In this document: positions 6,320 through 7,375 of the stretch, piece after piece
Layout: each line of letters begins with the position of its first letter
Numbering within the stretch: the stretch's first letter is position 1
Translations under genes and position numbers: made by a program
NCBI GenBank assembly: GCA_021159955.1
Contig: JAGHDJ010000022.1
Span: 1 to 7,375, forward strand
Length of the DNA: 7,375 nucleotides
Direction: 5' to 3'
Source: Dehalococcoidia bacterium
Lineage (GTDB): Bacteria > Chloroflexota > Dehalococcoidia > UBA2247
Notes under the pieces: generated by a model
The model's input: the letters and a program-made list of their open reading frames with translations, nothing else
Database searches by the model: none
Told to the model about the DNA's origin: nothing

Positions 6320-6995
6320 CGTCCACCTCCTTGAGTTTCCCAATTATCTCCTTGTCTCCTTCCAGTAGTTTTACCGCTAGCCATCTCGGAGGATATTTCA
6401 GGGCGAGTGAAGTCGGAGAGATTATCTGTTCCAGTTTTGCGATTTCCTCTTCCACTTCCCTGCCATATTCTATCCTCAATTCTCTTGTCTCTACTTCGCC
6501 TTTTGCCACCTTTACTATCTCGGCGAGCAATTCCTCTGTTCCCTCATTGCGGTTGGCTGTCATTGGCACCACTGGTGCTCCTATGAGGTGAGATAGGGTG
6601 GGGATGTCTATGAGGTGCTTCTTTGACTCGGCTTGGTCCATCATATTCAGTGCTATTATTACGGGAACACCCATCTCCAGAATCTGGACGGCGAGATAGA
6701 GGTTTCTTTCTAAGTTGGATGCGTCAACGATGTCTACTACTACATCAGGCTTCTCTTCTACGATGAAGTCCATGGCGATGACTTCGTCGGGGGAGTAAGC
6801 AGTGAGGCTATAAACGCCGGGGAGATCGACCACGGTTATGCTGTATCCCTTGTGGTTGAGATTTCCTTCTTTCTTTTCTACGGTCACACCAGGCCAGTTT
6901 CCCACATGCTGGTGCGCGCCAGTCAGGTTGTTAAACAATGTGGTTTTCCCTGCGTTGGGATTGCCTGCCAGGGCAACGGTCATTTTCTTATCCAT
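6312..6995 (-). CDS. feoB: Ferrous iron transporter FeoB, GTPase and GDI domain polypeptide
   Basis: This 227-aa protein is the cytoplasmic N-terminal module of FeoB. Its G-protein motifs appear in order: G1 GNPNAGKTT (11-19), G2 Thr38 in GVTVE, G3 DLPG (57-60), and G4 NMMD (117-120). A G5-like loop reads MTANRNEG (145-152), with T-A-N where S-A-R/K is more usual. The GDI helical domain follows, including YPPRWLAVKLLEGD, a hallmark of full-length FeoB that normally leads straight into the membrane domain. Here the frame ends at TAA 6312-6314 and the membrane part is a separate gene. The ATG start at 6995 overlaps the stop of the preceding feoA by 8 nt, with GGAG 7 nt upstream. GTP binding and hydrolysis are expected to be intact. 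Confidence 0.94.
   Translation of the reverse strand: MDKKMTVALAGNPNAGKTTLFNNLTGAHQHVGNWPGVTVEKKEGNLNHKGYSITVVDLPGVYSLTAYSPDEVIAMDFIVEEKPDVVVDIVDASNLERNLYLAVQILEMGVPVIIALNMMDQAESKKHLIDIPTLSHLIGAPVVPMTANRNEGTEELLAEIVKVAKGEVETRELRIEYGREVEEEIAKLEQIISPTSLALKYPPRWLAVKLLEGDKEIIGKLKEVDVE
6317..6332 (-). promoter_or_regulatory. Ribosome-binding site and TTG start inside the end of the feoB G-domain gene
   Basis: On the minus strand AAGGAGGTG (6332-6324) is a near-perfect anti-16S match. Five more bases (GACGT region) lead to TTG at 6319-6317, leaving six bases between GGAGG and the start. The TTG overlaps the upstream frame's stop (TTGAATAA). This fixes the start of the membrane-domain gene and suggests translational coupling by termination and re-initiation. 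Confidence 0.8.
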
Positions 6996-7233
6996 CTTGT
7001 GTCTCCGTTACCATGATTTTTTGTGCTGCGCCGCGACCTAGTGCTAACCTTGTCCCCTTAAGGTCTATTAAAACTGGCCCTGCCCTTTGGCTGTTGACTA
7101 TCCTGATCTTCGTTCCTGGAAGCAGACCCATATCGGACAGTCTCTTCTGGAGTCCAAACCCGGCTCTGATATTAACTACAGTAACTGGCTTTCCGTAACT
7201 TGCCATTGTCAAAGGCATAACGTTGCTTGTCAT
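6988..7233 (-). CDS. feoA: FeoA family protein (second of two tandem copies)
   Basis: FeoA is a small cytoplasmic SH3-like beta-barrel protein that supports FeoB-mediated Fe(II) uptake, probably by contacting FeoB. This 81-aa copy shows the family core: an N-terminal strand GKPVTVVNI (14-22), a helix with KRLSDMGLLPGTKI (30-43), then strands through VLIDLKGTRLALGRGAAQKIMV. The length is normal for FeoA. ATG at 7233 abuts the stop codon of the upstream feoA with no gap, and GAGGTG (7240-7245) lies six bases upstream. Its own stop overlaps the feoB G-domain start (ATGGATAA). Tight packing points to one transcript with coupled translation. Confidence 0.92.
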   Translation of the reverse strand: MTSNVMPLTMASYGKPVTVVNIRAGFGLQKRLSDMGLLPGTKIRIVNSQRAGPVLIDLKGTRLALGRGAAQKIMVTETQDG

Positions 7234-7375
7234 TCAGTTCACCTCAATCTGGATGTTGCTTGCCTCTTCTTTGCGCAGAGAGAGGTTGTAGCCCTTGAGC
7301 TTGATTTCAATGGGGTCTCCGAGCGGGGCTACCCGCTGCACCTCAATGTCAGTTCCTCTGACCAGCCCCATATCA
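7234..7375 (-). CDS. feoA: FeoA family protein (first tandem copy; N-terminus outside window)
   Basis: The window edge cuts this gene, leaving the last 46 codons and the TGA stop at 7234-7236. The visible part reads DMGLVRGTDIEVQRVAPLGD at its start, then PIEIKLKGYNLSLRKEEA. This is the C-terminal half of a FeoA barrel, including the canonical GYxLSLRKEEA segment typical of FeoA encoded beside FeoB. It differs clearly from the second copy, so the two are paralogues and not a fresh duplication. The stop directly precedes the next feoA ATG. The promoter and any Fur or DtxR-type operator would lie upstream, outside the window. Confidence 0.9.
   Translation of the reverse strand, partial: DMGLVRGTDIEVQRVAPLGDPIEIKLKGYNLSLRKEEASNIQIEVN

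Noticed and set aside
4985..6343. feoB as a pseudogene broken by a random frameshift
   Set aside because: Both halves keep all key motifs, and the junction has a near-perfect Shine-Dalgarno site correctly spaced from a start codon overlapping the stop; read-level checking would still be decisive.

Overview
The window looks like bacterial chromosome. It holds an rRNA operon tail, an initiator tRNA, a repeat-rich intergenic stretch, and two convergent blocks of housekeeping and transport genes. The organism cannot be named from this sequence alone. Base composition looks roughly balanced. Several genes use TTG or GTG starts behind good Shine-Dalgarno sites, and REP-like and ATTGCGAG-type palindromes litter the intergenic DNA. 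I lean weakly towards an uncultured Chloroflexota (Dehalococcoidia-like) bacterium, but this is an impression rather than a demonstrated assignment.

Layout on the + strand: positions 1-357 are the 3' end of 23S rRNA, 432-554 are 5S rRNA, and 601-675 are initiator tRNA-fMet. A strong intrinsic terminator at 685-726 closes this unit. Positions 727-1361 contain no gene. They hold two nearly identical 84/85-bp inverted pairs of REP-like hairpins (766-849 and 1093-1177), one solitary REP-like unit (915-937), and three copies of a second palindromic family (around 947-996, 1011-1067 and 1219-1246). A membrane-anchored hypothetical protein (1362-1979, minus strand) is divergent from lgt (2148-2951), which is followed by a TreT-like glycosyltransferase (3022-4425).

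From the right edge, a minus-strand ferrous-iron uptake operon runs leftward: feoA (truncated by the window edge), a second feoA, a feoB G-domain gene, a feoB membrane-domain gene and an SRPBCC/START-like gene. It converges on the glycosyltransferase. FeoB is split into two polypeptides. The break lies between the GDI region and the membrane region. The second half starts at a TTG overlapping the first half's stop codon, 6 nt behind a near-perfect Shine-Dalgarno site, which argues for a real two-gene FeoB made by coupled translation rather than a random frameshift.

The functional themes are translation (rRNA, fMet-tRNA), lipoprotein maturation (Lgt), possible trehalose synthesis, and Fe(II) import (FeoA x2, FeoB in two parts, plus an unexplained lipid-binding-fold protein). 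The most unusual features are the REP-like repeat nest, whose hairpin stems differ in a compensatory way, and the split-FeoB operon with SRPBCC at its end. I found no defence system, CRISPR array, prophage or complete insertion sequence.
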